Source of the DNA: an uncultured Prevotella sp.
Lineage (GTDB): Bacteria > Bacteroidota > Bacteroidia > Bacteroidales > Bacteroidaceae
NCBI GenBank assembly: GCA_900557405.1
Contig: USSF01000009.1
Coordinates: 1-48,604, forward strand
DNA: 48,604 nucleotides
Reading direction: 5' to 3'
Below, piece after piece: positions 25,700 through 35,588 of the stretch. Each line of letters starts with the position of its first letter. The stretch's first letter is position 1. The position numbers and the translations under genes were made by a program. A model generated the notes under the pieces. The model saw only the letters and a program-made list of their open reading frames with translations. It did no database searches and was not told the origin of the DNA.

Positions 25700-26776
25700 A
25701 TGCACAACACATTCGGCAACATATTCACACTCACGACATTCGGCGAAAGCCACGGAGCGGCCATAGGCGGAGTTGTTGACGGCTACCCGGCCGGCATTGA
25801 CATAGACATGGATTTCATACAGAGCGAAATCGACAGACGCCGCCCCGGACAGAACAGCATAACGACAAGTCGCAATGAAACAGACAAAGTGGAATTCCTC
25901 AGCGGTATATTCGAAGGAAAATCCACAGGTTGTCCCATAGGGTTCATAGTGAGGAATACCGACCATCACTCCGCCGACTACGAGGATATGCGCGAAATAT
26001 TCCGTCCATCACACGCCGACTACACCTACTACAACAAATACGGCACAAGAGACCACAGGGGCGGCGGACGCTCCTCGGCACGCATCACAATAAGCCGATG
26101 CGTAGGCGGAGCACTGGCAAAACTCGCACTCAACAAACTCGGCATTTCCATCTATGCATACACTTCGCAGGTGGGCGACATCATACTCGAGAACGACTAC
26201 CGCAAATACTCACCTACCCTCATCGAAAACAACGCCGTGAGATGCCCCGACCCAGACAAAGCCAAGGAGATGGAGAATCTCATCACGAAGGTCAAAGCCC
26301 AGGGCGACACCATCGGCGGTACAATAACATGCGTGATAAAAGGTTGTCCAATAGGACTGGGCGAGCCTGAATTCAGCAAGCTTCATGCCTCGCTCGGATA
26401 CGCCATGCTCAGCATCAACGCAGCAAAGGGAATAGAATTCGGAGCCGGATTCGATGGTGTCAAAATGACGGGAAGCCAACAAAACGATGCATTCTGCAAT
26501 GACAACGGAACAATCCGCACACGTACAAACAACAGCGGAGGAATACAGGGCGGAATAAGCAACGGAAACGACATTTACTTCCGTATTGCCTTCAAGCCAA
26601 TAGCCACATTGCTGAAAAACCAGAACACGGTAGACATCCACGGAACAGGAACCACTTTCAAGGCACATGGCAGACACGACCCTTGCGTACCGCCAAGAGC
26701 CGTTCCGATAGTGGAATCAATGGCCGCAATGACCGTTTTAGACCATTATTTGTTATCAAAAACAACAAAATTGTAA
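25700..26776 (+). CDS. aroC: Chorismate synthase
   Basis: Makes chorismate from 5-enolpyruvylshikimate-3-phosphate, the last common step to Phe, Tyr, Trp and folate; needs reduced FMN. The 358-residue protein opens with the typical [17 protein letters not shown]. It has the signature blocks [54 protein letters not shown], and [21 protein letters not shown]. Length and N-terminus are normal. It is far from the aromatic operon at 41-44 kb and shows no attenuator of that kind. The upstream region is the interleaved repeat. Confidence 0.97.
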   Translation: MHNTFGNIFTLTTFGESHGAAIGGVVDGYPAGIDIDMDFIQSEIDRRRPGQNSITTSRNETDKVEFLSGIFEGKSTGCPIGFIVRNTDHHSADYEDMREIFRPSHADYTYYNKYGTRDHRGGGRSSARITISRCVGGALAKLALNKLGISIYAYTSQVGDIILENDYRKYSPTLIENNAVRCPDPDKAKEMENLITKVKAQGDTIGGTITCVIKGCPIGLGEPEFSKLHASLGYAMLSINAAKGIEFGAGFDGVKMTGSQQNDAFCNDNGTIRTRTNNSGGIQGGISNGNDIYFRIAFKPIATLLKNQNTVDIHGTGTTFKAHGRHDPCVPPRAVPIVESMAAMTVLDHYLLSKTTKL

Positions 26777-26838
26777 TTTTTAACTATTAAATAATAAAAA
26801 AAAAGGGATAAAAGTATACAGCATTGAAAAAAATGCCG

Positions 26839-26846
26839 TATATTTG
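26839..26846 (+). promoter_or_regulatory. Candidate -7 box of an intergenic small transcript
   Basis: TATATTTG followed by C matches TAnnTTTG. The -33 position lacks TTTG. A strong terminator follows about 70 bp downstream, defining a transcript of about 95 nt. Confidence 0.5.
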
Positions 26847-26851
26847 CATCG

Positions 26852-26948
26852 ACAACATGAGGCTTGTGAAAGTCTATGTTCGTCTAATTAAGTCTAGTTT
26901 AGTTTTTGTGTTGGTTGAGTGCGGTCAATTGGCCGCACTCTTTTTTTT
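26852..26948 (+). ncRNA. Candidate small RNA between aroC and uvrA
   Basis: A predicted transcript from the box at 26839-26846 to the T-run at 26941-26948, about 95 nt. It ends in a GC-rich 8-bp hairpin with eight T. The body contains GTCTA three times at exact 10-bp spacing (26872, 26882, 26892). A frame from ATG 26857 runs through the terminator without a stop, so a leader peptide is unlikely. No Rfam-type family is recognised. uvrA has its own promoter further on, so this is not simply its leader. Confidence 0.45.
26917..26948 (+). terminator. Strong intrinsic terminator of the candidate small RNA
   Basis: GAGTGCGG (26917-26924) pairs with CCGCACTC (26933-26940), 8-nt loop, followed directly by eight T (26941-26948). 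From here to 27184 no gene or other structure is evident. Confidence 0.85.
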
Positions 26949-27184
26949 GCAGCTATCCGAACGCCAGCCACACTATATAAGTACGGGCAATGATGTTTCC
27001 GGTTGGTGGCAAGGGATGATTTCGAAAAACAAGAACAATTGCCCAAGATACGACTCCTCATCCGGGCTACCGATGCTCACATGCCGGGCATCAGGAAATA
27101 GAATTTTCAGAAACCACGGATAATGCATATCCTTTACAGCCTTCCCTTAACGACAAAAAAAAGGAAATATCGACAGCCGAATGC

Positions 27185-27215
27185 TTTGCCATGTCGGGAA
27201 ATAAAGCTATTTTTG
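27185..27215 (+). promoter_or_regulatory. uvrA promoter
   Basis: TTTG (27185-27188), exactly 19 bp, then TATTTTTG (27208-27215): a full consensus Bacteroidetes promoter. Transcription would start near 27220, about 20 nt before ATG 27240. Confidence 0.8.
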
Positions 27216-27239
27216 CACGAATATACATCATCAACGACA

Positions 27240-30077
27240 ATGAACGACTGCATATATATAAAAAACGCACAGGTGAACAACCTGAAGAATGTCTCACTTG
27301 AAATTCCAAGAAACAAATTCATAGTCATAGCCGGAGTATCGGGTTCGGGCAAGTCTTCGCTTGCCTTCGACACCCTGTATGCCGAGGGGCACCGCAGATA
27401 CGTGGAGAGCCTTTCGGCTTACGCCAGACAGTTTCTCGGCAGGATGAGCAAGCCCAAATGCGACTACATAAAGGGGCTCCCCCCCGCAATAGCCATAGAG
27501 CAGAAAGTTATTTCAAGAAACACACGGTCAACCGTGGGCACAAGCACTGAAATATACGAATACCTGCGTCTGCTTTTTGCACGCATCGGCCACACGTTCT
27601 CGCCGATAAGCGGCGAAGAAGTAAAACGCCACACCGTAGAAGACGTGATTGACAAAGTCAAGACCTTCACCACCGGTACGCGCTTCGTGGTTCTCGCTCC
27701 GATTAAAAGGACCGAAGGCAGAACCCTGCAACAGCAGCTCACAATGCTCCTGCAGCAAGGCTACACGAGGATACTATGCAAAGGCGATTTCCAGAGGATT
27801 GAAAATCTTCTGGAAAACGAAGAAGACTGCACCTTCTGCGAAGACGAGAAGCTATGGACCGTGGTTGACCGTATGGCCTGGGAAGAGACAGCGGAAACTC
27901 TCTCACGTCTCACAGACTCGGTGGAAACGGCATTCTACGAGGGTGACGGCACGTGCCGCATATCCATATTGCCTGCAAATATCGTGTATGATTTCTCCAC
28001 ACGCTTCGAGGCGGACGGGATGACCTTTGAGGAACCGTCCGATGGTATGTTCTCATTCCATTCGCCTCTAGGCGCATGTCCCGAATGCGAAGGCTTCGGC
28101 ATGGTGATAGGCATCGACGAAAAACTTGTGATTCCAAACACTTCGCTCAGCGTCTATGACGGTTGCGTGCAATGCTGGCACGGGGAGAAGATGGGCGAAT
28201 GGAAGAAGGAGTTCCTGCGCAGGGCGGCAATAGACAAATTCCCCATCTTTGAGCCATACTACAAACTGTCGCAGAAGCACAAGGACTGGCTATGGCATAG
28301 TCTGCCCTCCGACAGCAAGCGAGACAAATACGACCGTGTAAGCATCGACGAATTCTTCAGAATGCTTAAGGAGAACCAATACAAGATTCAATACCGCGTG
28401 ATGCTCAGCCGATACCGCGGGAAAACGATATGCCCGACATGCCACGGAAGAAGGCTCCGCAAGGAGGCTGAATACGTGAAAATCAACGGCATGAGCATTT
28501 CTGACCTTGTGGACATGCCCGTAAAAAACCTGAAAGAATGGTTTGACAACCTCACCCTTAACCCACATGATGCCACCGTGGGAAAACGCCTGCTGCTGGA
28601 AATCAAAAACAGGATAAATTTCCTCGTGGAAGTGGGATTGGGCTACCTCACACTCAACCGGCAATCAAGCACACTGAGCGGCGGTGAGAGCCAGCGTATC
28701 AACCTCACCACATCGCTCGGCAGCAGTCTTGTGGGTTCGCTATACATACTCGACGAACCGAGCATCGGACTCCACAGCCGAGACACATTCAGGCTTATCC
28801 ACGTTCTCAAGGAGCTTCAGTCGCTTGGCAATACCGTCATAGTTGTGGAACACGACGAGGACATGATACGCGCAGCCGACCATCTGATAGACATCGGCCC
28901 TGATGCCGGCAGACTAGGTGGTAAAGTGGTTTTCGAAGGAAATCCTTCGTCGATAAGCGATGAGACACTGCAACAATACCCAGAAAGCCACACCGTGCGC
29001 TATCTGCTGGGCAAAGAACACATACCCGTGCCTGATACAAGAAGAAAATGGAACCTGTCCGTCCGGATTGAAGGCGCAAGGATGAACAACCTGAAGGGTA
29101 TCAACGTCAGCTTTCCGCTCAACGTCATGACCGTAGTGACTGGAGTCAGCGGATCCGGCAAGTCTTCACTCGTGAAGGGGATCCTATACCCCGCCCTGAA
29201 ACGCCAGCTCGACGAAGTGGCAGACCCGCCAGGCGAATACTCATCAATATCGGGCGACATAAAGATGGTGAAACATGTGGAGATGGTAGACCAGAACCCT
29301 ATCGGCAAGAGCACCCGTTCAAACCCCGTGACATACGTCAAGGCATACGATGCCATACGCCAACTGATGGCAGAACAGCCCCTGTCAGAGCAAATGGGAT
29401 TCACGGCAAAACATTTCTCTTTCAATACCGAGGGCGGAAGATGCGAAGAATGCAAGGGAACGGGAGTAATAACAGTGGAGATGCAGTTCATGGCAGACCT
29501 TGAACTGGAGTGCGACGCATGTCACGGCAAACGCTTCAAGCACGATATTCTCGAGGTACGCTTCGCCGGAAAGAACATTGATGATATCCTCAACATGACC
29601 GTGAGCGAGGCCATAGAATTCTTCACGGCCAACAAGCAGTCGGAAATAGTCAGGAGACTTGCCCCGCTCGACAGCGTAGGACTGGGCTACATCAAGCTCG
29701 GACAGAGTTCATCCACCCTTTCGGGCGGAGAAAACCAGCGCGTAAAGCTCGCCTACTACATCGGCCAGGAGAAAGCTGACCCTACCCTGTTCATATTCGA
29801 CGAGCCTACTACGGGTCTGCATTTCCATGACATCCATAAACTGCTTATGGCCTTCGACTCTCTTATCAAGCGCGGCCACAGCATCCTGGTGATAGAACAC
29901 AACATGGACGTGATAAAATATGCAGACTACGTTATCGACCTTGGCCCTGATGGCGGTAACGCCGGAGGAGAACTCGTCTGCACAGGCACACCAGAGGAGG
30001 TGGCAGAATGTAAAGAGAGCATAACGGGCGAATACTTGAAGAAAGTTTTGGAAGAAACAAAAAAGTATCAAAAATAA
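27240..30077 (+). CDS. uvrA: Excinuclease ABC subunit A (UvrA), with altered zinc module 1
   Basis: Damage-recognition ATPase of nucleotide excision repair. 945 residues from ATG 27240; an in-frame extension to 27123 exists but contains the promoter, so I reject it. ABC half 1: Walker A GVSGSGKSS and signature LSGGESQRINL with YILDEPSIGLHSRD. Half 2: GVSGSGKSS and LSGGENQRVKL with FIFDEPTTGLHFHD. Also present are RSTVGTSTEIYEYLRLLFAR, the second zinc finger CEECKGTG ... CDACHGKRF, and CPTCHGRR. Near residues 254-261, where canonical UvrA has the first CxxC of zinc module 1, this protein reads STRFEADG; only the second pair (CPECEGFG) remains. It may therefore be a divergent paralogue rather than the main UvrA. 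Confidence 0.92.
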   Translation: MNDCIYIKNAQVNNLKNVSLEIPRNKFIVIAGVSGSGKSSLAFDTLYAEGHRRYVESLSAYARQFLGRMSKPKCDYIKGLPPAIAIEQKVISRNTRSTVGTSTEIYEYLRLLFARIGHTFSPISGEEVKRHTVEDVIDKVKTFTTGTRFVVLAPIKRTEGRTLQQQLTMLLQQGYTRILCKGDFQRIENLLENEEDCTFCEDEKLWTVVDRMAWEETAETLSRLTDSVETAFYEGDGTCRISILPANIVYDFSTRFEADGMTFEEPSDGMFSFHSPLGACPECEGFGMVIGIDEKLVIPNTSLSVYDGCVQCWHGEKMGEWKKEFLRRAAIDKFPIFEPYYKLSQKHKDWLWHSLPSDSKRDKYDRVSIDEFFRMLKENQYKIQYRVMLSRYRGKTICPTCHGRRLRKEAEYVKINGMSISDLVDMPVKNLKEWFDNLTLNPHDATVGKRLLLEIKNRINFLVEVGLGYLTLNRQSSTLSGGESQRINLTTSLGSSLVGSLYILDEPSIGLHSRDTFRLIHVLKELQSLGNTVIVVEHDEDMIRAADHLIDIGPDAGRLGGKVVFEGNPSSISDETLQQYPESHTVRYLLGKEHIPVPDTRRKWNLSVRIEGARMNNLKGINVSFPLNVMTVVTGVSGSGKSSLVKGILYPALKRQLDEVADPPGEYSSISGDIKMVKHVEMVDQNPIGKSTRSNPVTYVKAYDAIRQLMAEQPLSEQMGFTAKHFSFNTEGGRCEECKGTGVITVEMQFMADLELECDACHGKRFKHDILEVRFAGKNIDDILNMTVSEAIEFFTANKQSEIVRRLAPLDSVGLGYIKLGQSSSTLSGGENQRVKLAYYIGQEKADPTLFIFDEPTTGLHFHDIHKLLMAFDSLIKRGHSILVIEHNMDVIKYADYVIDLGPDGGNAGGELVCTGTPEEVAECKESITGEYLKKVLEETKKYQK

Positions 30078-30089
30078 CCTCCAAAAGAT

Positions 30090-30120
30090 TTTGAGTATCA
30101 AAAAATAAATGTTACCTTTG
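30090..30120 (+). promoter_or_regulatory. tRNA operon promoter
   Basis: TTTG (30090-30093), 19 bp, TACCTTTG (30113-30120): full consensus. It starts 12 bp after the uvrA stop and drives the two tRNAs. Confidence 0.8.
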
Positions 30121-30177
30121 CACCCGAATCTGACGAAAAGGGCATCTATTTCCTTTAACAGGAGGATGTAAAGCGTC

Positions 30178-30250
<73 letters not shown>

Positions 30251-30263
30251 CAAGAAGGTGAAT

Positions 30264-30336
30264 GCGGTAATAGCTCAGTTGGCAGAGCACTAGCTTCCCA
30301 AGCTGGGGGTCGCGAGTTCGAGCCTCGTTTACCGCT
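30264..30336 (+). tRNA. tRNA-Gly (CCC)
   Basis: A 73-nt cloverleaf, 13 bp after tRNA-Thr. Acceptor GCGGTAA pairs with TTACCGC. Anticodon stem CTAGC/GCTGG (with one wobble) and loop TTCCCAA, anticodon CCC (reads GGG). T loop TTCGAGC. The 3' CCA is not encoded. Confidence 0.95.
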
Positions 30337-30371
30337 CAAAGAAACAGAAAATTACAATCAAAAAGATTTAT

Positions 30372-30406
30372 AGGAAGAAGGCAGAAATGTCTTCTTCCTT
30401 TTTTTT
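30372..30406 (+). terminator. Terminator of the tRNA operon
   Basis: AGGAAGAAG (30372-30380) pairs perfectly with CTTCTTCCT (30391-30399), 10-nt loop, followed by a run of T to 30406. Confidence 0.85.
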
Positions 30407-30530
30407 GCATTAAGACGTACCAAGAAGCTACTGACACATCCATACATCCCACGCTACAATTGTATTATACATTCCAAGTGCCCTATTGATTCGTGACAAA
30501 GCAACTACGAAATCCAACCCGCAAGAATAC

Positions 30531-30591
30531 AAAAACGCCTGAAGCTCTTGAAGGAAACAATCCAAAGGATATTCCAGAAGCTCCAGACGTT
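30531..30591 (-). terminator. Terminator of the nuo operon
   Basis: On the minus strand AACGTCTGGAGCTT (30591-30578) pairs with GAGCTTCAGGCGTT (30547-30534), 14 bp with a few G-T wobbles, then TTTTTG. It starts 32 bp after the nuoN stop. Confidence 0.65.
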
Positions 30592-30622
30592 TTATATGAA
30601 GGATATTTTCCCTCTACATCGA

Positions 30623-32053
30623 CTACATTCCTGCTGCCTGTGCAAGCCAGTCATAGATGCAGCTGCATACTCCGAAGAGCAATACACCGGCTGTACACAA
30701 AGCAAGGGCGAGACGTGTGTTGCAGTCGCTCTTGAAGGTTGGCAATGGCTGATCGGTCTTGTTGATGTACATGCACTTTACTATCTTCAGATAATAGTAG
30801 AGCGACGGTACAGTGTTCAACAAGGCTATGAATACTACTGCGTATGCAAGTGTGGAACCGCCCTTGGCTGCTGCCATGAAGACGAAGAACTTACAGAACA
30901 TTCCCGCAAACGGAGGGATTCCGGCAAGCGAGAACAATGCCAAAGTCATAAGGAAAGAGAGCTTTGGATTGGTCTCATAGAATCCATCGTAACAGTTCAT
31001 CTTGGTGTTGCCACCACCACGGATCTCAACAACATTGATGATAGTGAACACTGCCATGTTGGCTGCAACATAGATGAGCACATAGTACATCAGAGATGCA
31101 AGACCCATAGCACTGCCTCCGATTACAGCAAGCATGATATATCCTGCCTGTGAGATGGAACTGAATGCCATGAATCGCTTCAACTCCTTCTGACGAAGGG
31201 CAAAGAGGTTGGCAACGGTGATGGTGAGCACGATGACGATGTACATCAGATACTCCCAATACTCTGACATAGGAGCGAAAACCTTTACGAGGATTGCCAT
31301 CAGCGCAAAAGCTGCTGCTCCCTTGGATACTACACTAAGGTAGCCCGTAACAGGAGTTGGCGCACCCTGATAGGTGTCGGCGGTCCAGAAGTGGAACGGT
31401 ACAAGGCTTATCTTGAAACCTAATCCACTGAAGAAGAACACGAGTCCCATGATTGTAAGAGGAGAGGTACTGATCTGAGAAGCTACATCACCGAAGTAGA
31501 GTGTGCCTACCGCTCCATAGATGAAGGAGATACCATAAAGCATCACACCGCTTGAGAAGGTTGCCGTAAGGATGAACTTCGCAGCTCCCTCTGCTGAGTT
31601 CTGCTTGAACTTGTCGAATGCCACGAGACATGCCATTGGCACACTCGCCATCTCCAGTCCGAGGAAGAACATCATGAAGTGGCCTGATGAAATCATCATA
31701 TACATACCGAGCAGAGTGCTTATGAGCAACTCGTAATACTCGCCTTCCTTGTTAAGGACATCCTTGCGCTCTACCCATGACTGCGACATGATGAACACAA
31801 TGAGTGTACCCATGGTGAGAATAATCTTCATCACATTGGCAGCTGGCGTAGACTCATACATTCCTCCGAAAGCCTGAGCTGGCTCTGAAAGGAAGCATAC
31901 TCCAATCTGGCACACCAGAAGGGCGCCTGTCAGCAGGCTCAGCACAGAGTGTTTCTTCTCGCCCTTCAGAATGAGGTCGGCGAGGAATACTATTACCAGA
32001 ACAGCAATAAGTCCTGCTTCCGGTATCATATTAAAAAACTGACTATAATCCAT
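30623..32053 (-). CDS. nuoN: NADH-quinone oxidoreductase-type subunit N
   Basis: A 476-residue antiporter-like proton-pumping subunit with about 14 membrane helices, last gene of the nuo operon. The proton-channel region LVPFHFWTADTYQGAPTPVTGYLSVVSKGAAAFAL is typical of the NuoL/M/N group, as is KRFMAFSSISQAGYIMLAVI with its broken-helix lysine. Gap to nuoM is 19 bp. A wobble-rich hairpin terminator follows. Confidence 0.95.
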   Translation of the reverse strand: MDYSQFFNMIPEAGLIAVLVIVFLADLILKGEKKHSVLSLLTGALLVCQIGVCFLSEPAQAFGGMYESTPAANVMKIILTMGTLIVFIMSQSWVERKDVLNKEGEYYELLISTLLGMYMMISSGHFMMFFLGLEMASVPMACLVAFDKFKQNSAEGAAKFILTATFSSGVMLYGISFIYGAVGTLYFGDVASQISTSPLTIMGLVFFFSGLGFKISLVPFHFWTADTYQGAPTPVTGYLSVVSKGAAAFALMAILVKVFAPMSEYWEYLMYIVIVLTITVANLFALRQKELKRFMAFSSISQAGYIMLAVIGGSAMGLASLMYYVLIYVAANMAVFTIINVVEIRGGGNTKMNCYDGFYETNPKLSFLMTLALFSLAGIPPFAGMFCKFFVFMAAAKGGSTLAYAVVFIALLNTVPSLYYYLKIVKCMYINKTDQPLPTFKSDCNTRLALALCTAGVLLFGVCSCIYDWLAQAAGM

Positions 32054-32072
32054 ATCTTGTCCTACTGATTTA

Positions 32073-33560
32073 TTAGAGGTTTGTTACTACATTGAGAATC
32101 GGACCAACAGCATCGCTGATGGCATTGCTTGCCCAGAGAGGGAAGCTTCCGAGTCCTGCCACACAGAAGATAAGGCAGCATACTGCAAAGCGCTCATCCC
32201 AAGTGGCATCGGTAAGTGTGAGGTAATGCTCGTCCTTCACCTTCTCGAAGAGGATGAAGCCAACGGTACGCAGGATGTAAACTGCTGTCACAACGATTGA
32301 AGTGATAGCGATTACTGTGCAGCAACGATGGAACATATCCGGATTCTCAAACGAACCTGTAAAGATTGTCATCTCAGCAATGAAGCCAGAGAAGCCAGGA
32401 AGTCCGAGGTTTGCCAAACCAGCAATTACATAACCAACAGAGAGGAATGGCATTATCTTCATCAATCCACCCAACTTACGGATGTCACGAGTGTGGGTAC
32501 GTCCGTAAATCATACCGATGAGGGCAAAGAAGAGTGCCGTCATAAGTCCATGAGAAAGCATCTGAAGGATTGCTCCTGTGCAGCTTACCTTTGTCATCAT
32601 CAGAAGGGCGAAGAGCACCAATCCACAGTGTGACACTGATGAATAAGCATTGATGAACTTAAGGTCGGTCTGAACACATGCTGAGAACGCTCCGTAAACA
32701 ACAGAGATTGTGGTAAGGATAAGGAATATCCAAGCCAAATCCTGTGCTGCATGAGGCAACAGGAACATTGCGATACGGAAACAGCCATAACCTCCAAGCT
32801 TCATCAATACTCCGGCATGGAGCATAGATACTGATGTAGGCGCACAACCGTGACCGATAGGTGACCATGTGTGGAATGGGAACAGGGCACCCAAGACTCC
32901 GAATCCGATGAATACGAATGGGAAGAGTACGTTCTGTACCGCTGCCGGGATATGGTTGTTGTGTGCTATCTCAAGGATGTTCATTGTGGTACCTCCATTG
33001 AAGAAGTAGATACCTACCAATCCGAGGATGATGAGAGCGGAACCTCCCATAAGCATAAGAGTAAGCTTCATTGCTGCATACTCCTTACGACCGGAACCCC
33101 AGTAACCGATAAGAAGGTACATAGGGATAAGGGCTACCTCATAGAACATGAACATCGTGAAGAGGTCGATGCTGATGAAGAAACCATATACTCCGGTGGA
33201 GAGCAGTGTGAACCACATGAAGAACTCCTTGGTCAGAGGCTTGAGCTTCCAAGAAGCGAATGTTCCGGTGAACACGATGATGCTTGAAAGCAGAAGCATT
33301 ACAACAGAGATGCCGTCAACACCGACAGCATAGCTGATGTGGAGAGGTGCGAACCATACTGTGGATGCCTGAAGAATCATCTCCTCAGTGTTTCCTGCAG
33401 CACGCTCGCCTACGAAATGCAATGTCAGCCATACGGACATTGCAAGCAGCATTGATGATCCGATGACCATCACTGTGCGAACCTGTTTGACGTCGCGGGC
33501 AGCCCAAAGGCCGAGCAGCATCAATACTGGAATTACTACGAATACACTTAATATACTCAT
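32073..33560 (-). CDS. nuoM: NADH-quinone oxidoreductase-type subunit M
   Basis: A 495-residue, about 14-helix antiporter-like subunit. Characteristic segments are FMFYEVALIPMYLLIGYWGSGRKEYAAMKLTL (conserved Glu of helix 5), FPFHTWSPIGHGCAPTSVSMLHAGVLMKLGGYG (helices 7-8, conserved Lys), and KFINAYSSVSHCGLVLFAL. It pumps protons together with L and N. Six bp separate it from nuoL. Confidence 0.96.
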   Translation of the reverse strand: MSILSVFVVIPVLMLLGLWAARDVKQVRTVMVIGSSMLLAMSVWLTLHFVGERAAGNTEEMILQASTVWFAPLHISYAVGVDGISVVMLLLSSIIVFTGTFASWKLKPLTKEFFMWFTLLSTGVYGFFISIDLFTMFMFYEVALIPMYLLIGYWGSGRKEYAAMKLTLMLMGGSALIILGLVGIYFFNGGTTMNILEIAHNNHIPAAVQNVLFPFVFIGFGVLGALFPFHTWSPIGHGCAPTSVSMLHAGVLMKLGGYGCFRIAMFLLPHAAQDLAWIFLILTTISVVYGAFSACVQTDLKFINAYSSVSHCGLVLFALLMMTKVSCTGAILQMLSHGLMTALFFALIGMIYGRTHTRDIRKLGGLMKIMPFLSVGYVIAGLANLGLPGFSGFIAEMTIFTGSFENPDMFHRCCTVIAITSIVVTAVYILRTVGFILFEKVKDEHYLTLTDATWDERFAVCCLIFCVAGLGSFPLWASNAISDAVGPILNVVTNL

Positions 33561-33566
33561 ATCTCG

Positions 33567-35582
33567 TTATAATATGCTAAGTAATACTAATGTTAATGCT
33601 ACTGTACCTGTGAGGAACCATACTGCATACTGGCGAACATCGCCGCTCTGCCATGGACGCAGGGTCTCACCTGCCTCATTAGCTCCCCAAGCAGTAAAGT
33701 CGATAAGACCGTTGATGATGTGCTCATCAATCCACTGTACTGGCTTACTTACGAAACGGAACAGAATCTTATGGGTAACGAACATATAAACCTCGTCCAT
33801 ATAGAAACGCTTGTATGCCCAGCGGTGAAGACGTGGGAACGTCTTGTAGAGCTTATCGGCAACAGGCTGCTTCTCACCTTTATATATATAGGTGGCAAGA
33901 GCTATGGAGATGATGGCTATTACCGTTGAAGTGGCTGCCACCTGAGGATCGAAATGTACTGTATAAGCTGTTCCTGCCGCACTTACAATCTCACCGAAAC
34001 TTGCCCAGCTCCAATCAAGGAAGCCTCCAAGTGTGGTGAACACACCGACTCCTACTGTGATAATACTCAAGAAAATGAGTGGGAAGGTCATAGTAAGCGG
34101 TGCCTCGTGTGGAGTGTGGTGAGCATGAAGTTCCTTGTTCTCTGTACCCCAGAAGATACCGTAGTACAAACGGAACATATAGAACGCTGTCATGGCTGCC
34201 ACACCTGTCATCCACCATCCTATGAATGCTGAATGCTCAAAGCATGCTGTGATAATCTCGTCCTTAGAACTGAAACCTGAGAAGAACGGAATACCTGCAA
34301 TGGCAAGACATGAGATGAGGAAGGTAGCGTGAGTGATTGGCATGTACTTCTTAAGTCCTCCCATTGCCGACATCTCGTTGGAGTGTACAGCATGGATGAT
34401 ACAACCGGCACCAAGGAACAAGCAAGCCTTGAACATGGCGTGGGTGAAGAGGTGGAACAATGAAGCCATATAGCCAAGCTGTGCGTGGTTGTCAAGCACA
34501 GCTCCATGATGACCTGGCAGACATACACCGAGGGCTACCATCATGAAGGCAATCTGAGAGATTGTCGAGAAGGCAAGCACACGCTTGATGTCGCTCTGTG
34601 CACAGGCTACAGCAGCTGCATAGAATGCAGTGAAAGCACCTACGTAAACAACGATTTCCATTGCCTGTGGAGCATACTCAATCCATATTGGGAACAGACG
34701 TGCTATCTGTACTACTCCGGCAACAACCATGGTTGCAGCATGGATGAGGGCAGATACAGGAGTAGGACCCTCCATGGCATCTGGCAACCAGATGTGGAGA
34801 GGGAACATGGCTGACTTACCAGCACCACCGATGAACATCAGAACAAGAGCTGTAGGCAGGATGAAACCGCCGGCAGCAGCTGCACGTGAAGCATCACACT
34901 GGGTAAAGGCTGTCATGCCTTCTGCTATCTGTACCTCTGTTCCGGTGAACGAGAAGTTGAACGAACCTGTGTAGTAACCGAAAATCAGAATACCGATGAG
35001 GAAGAACATATCAGCAAAACGGGTTACGATGAACGCCTTCTTGCTGGCATGTACGGCAGCATGAAGTCCATAGTAGAAACCGATGAGCAGATATGAACTT
35101 ACTCCCACAAGCTCCCAGAACATATACATCTGGAAGATGTTTGTGGCAAGTACAAGTCCGAGCATTGACATGGTGAAGAGGGAAAGGAAAGCGTAGTAGC
35201 GCTGGAATCCCTTCTCGCCGTGCATATAACCGAATGAATAGATATGCACCATGAAACTAACAGTAGAGATGACAATCAGCATCATCACAGAGATAGGATC
35301 CAGAAGGATTCCGAGGTCGAAGTGAAGTGAGCCGAGTGGCAACCATGTATAGTTATATGGTACAATTGTCGCAAACGTACCGTCGGCAAGACGCGGAGCC
35401 ATGAAGTACTGGAAAGCAGTGATATAGCTCAGCACCGTTACCAGACCGATAGAACAGGTTCCGATAAGTCCTGCTGCCTTATGCGACCATGCATACTTGT
35501 TTCCCGCGAAGTCGGGCAAGCCAATGACGAGAAAACTCAGCAATGGCAAGAGAAGTATCAACAATGAATATGTATAATCCAT
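33567..35582 (-). CDS. nuoL: NADH-quinone oxidoreductase-type subunit L
   Basis: A 671-residue subunit, the largest antiporter-like one. It has FMVHIYSFGYMHGEKGFQRYYAFLSLF, MYMFWELVGVSSYLLIGFYYG (channel Glu), PLHIWLPDAMEGPTPVSALIHAATMVVAGV, and the broken-helix SDIKRVLAFSTISQIAFMMVALG. The C-terminal part carries the long lateral helix expected in NuoL. Spacing is 6 bp to nuoK and 6 bp to nuoM. Confidence 0.97.
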   Translation of the reverse strand: MDYTYSLLILLLPLLSFLVIGLPDFAGNKYAWSHKAAGLIGTCSIGLVTVLSYITAFQYFMAPRLADGTFATIVPYNYTWLPLGSLHFDLGILLDPISVMMLIVISTVSFMVHIYSFGYMHGEKGFQRYYAFLSLFTMSMLGLVLATNIFQMYMFWELVGVSSYLLIGFYYGLHAAVHASKKAFIVTRFADMFFLIGILIFGYYTGSFNFSFTGTEVQIAEGMTAFTQCDASRAAAAGGFILPTALVLMFIGGAGKSAMFPLHIWLPDAMEGPTPVSALIHAATMVVAGVVQIARLFPIWIEYAPQAMEIVVYVGAFTAFYAAAVACAQSDIKRVLAFSTISQIAFMMVALGVCLPGHHGAVLDNHAQLGYMASLFHLFTHAMFKACLFLGAGCIIHAVHSNEMSAMGGLKKYMPITHATFLISCLAIAGIPFFSGFSSKDEIITACFEHSAFIGWWMTGVAAMTAFYMFRLYYGIFWGTENKELHAHHTPHEAPLTMTFPLIFLSIITVGVGVFTTLGGFLDWSWASFGEIVSAAGTAYTVHFDPQVAATSTVIAIISIALATYIYKGEKQPVADKLYKTFPRLHRWAYKRFYMDEVYMFVTHKILFRFVSKPVQWIDEHIINGLIDFTAWGANEAGETLRPWQSGDVRQYAVWFLTGTVALTLVLLSIL

Positions 35583-35588
35583 AACTTA

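Noticed and set aside
26857..26948. Branched-chain leader peptide attenuator (Val/Leu-rich frame before the terminator)
   Set aside because: The frame has no stop before the terminator, no alternative antiterminator stem was found, and uvrA has its own promoter.
26824..27123. Plus-strand frame of 99 codons between aroC and uvrA
   Set aside because: It begins at TTG and passes through a perfect intrinsic terminator; a small RNA is the better reading.
27123..27239. N-terminal extension of uvrA
   Set aside because: The stretch contains the uvrA promoter, and family similarity begins at ATG 27240.
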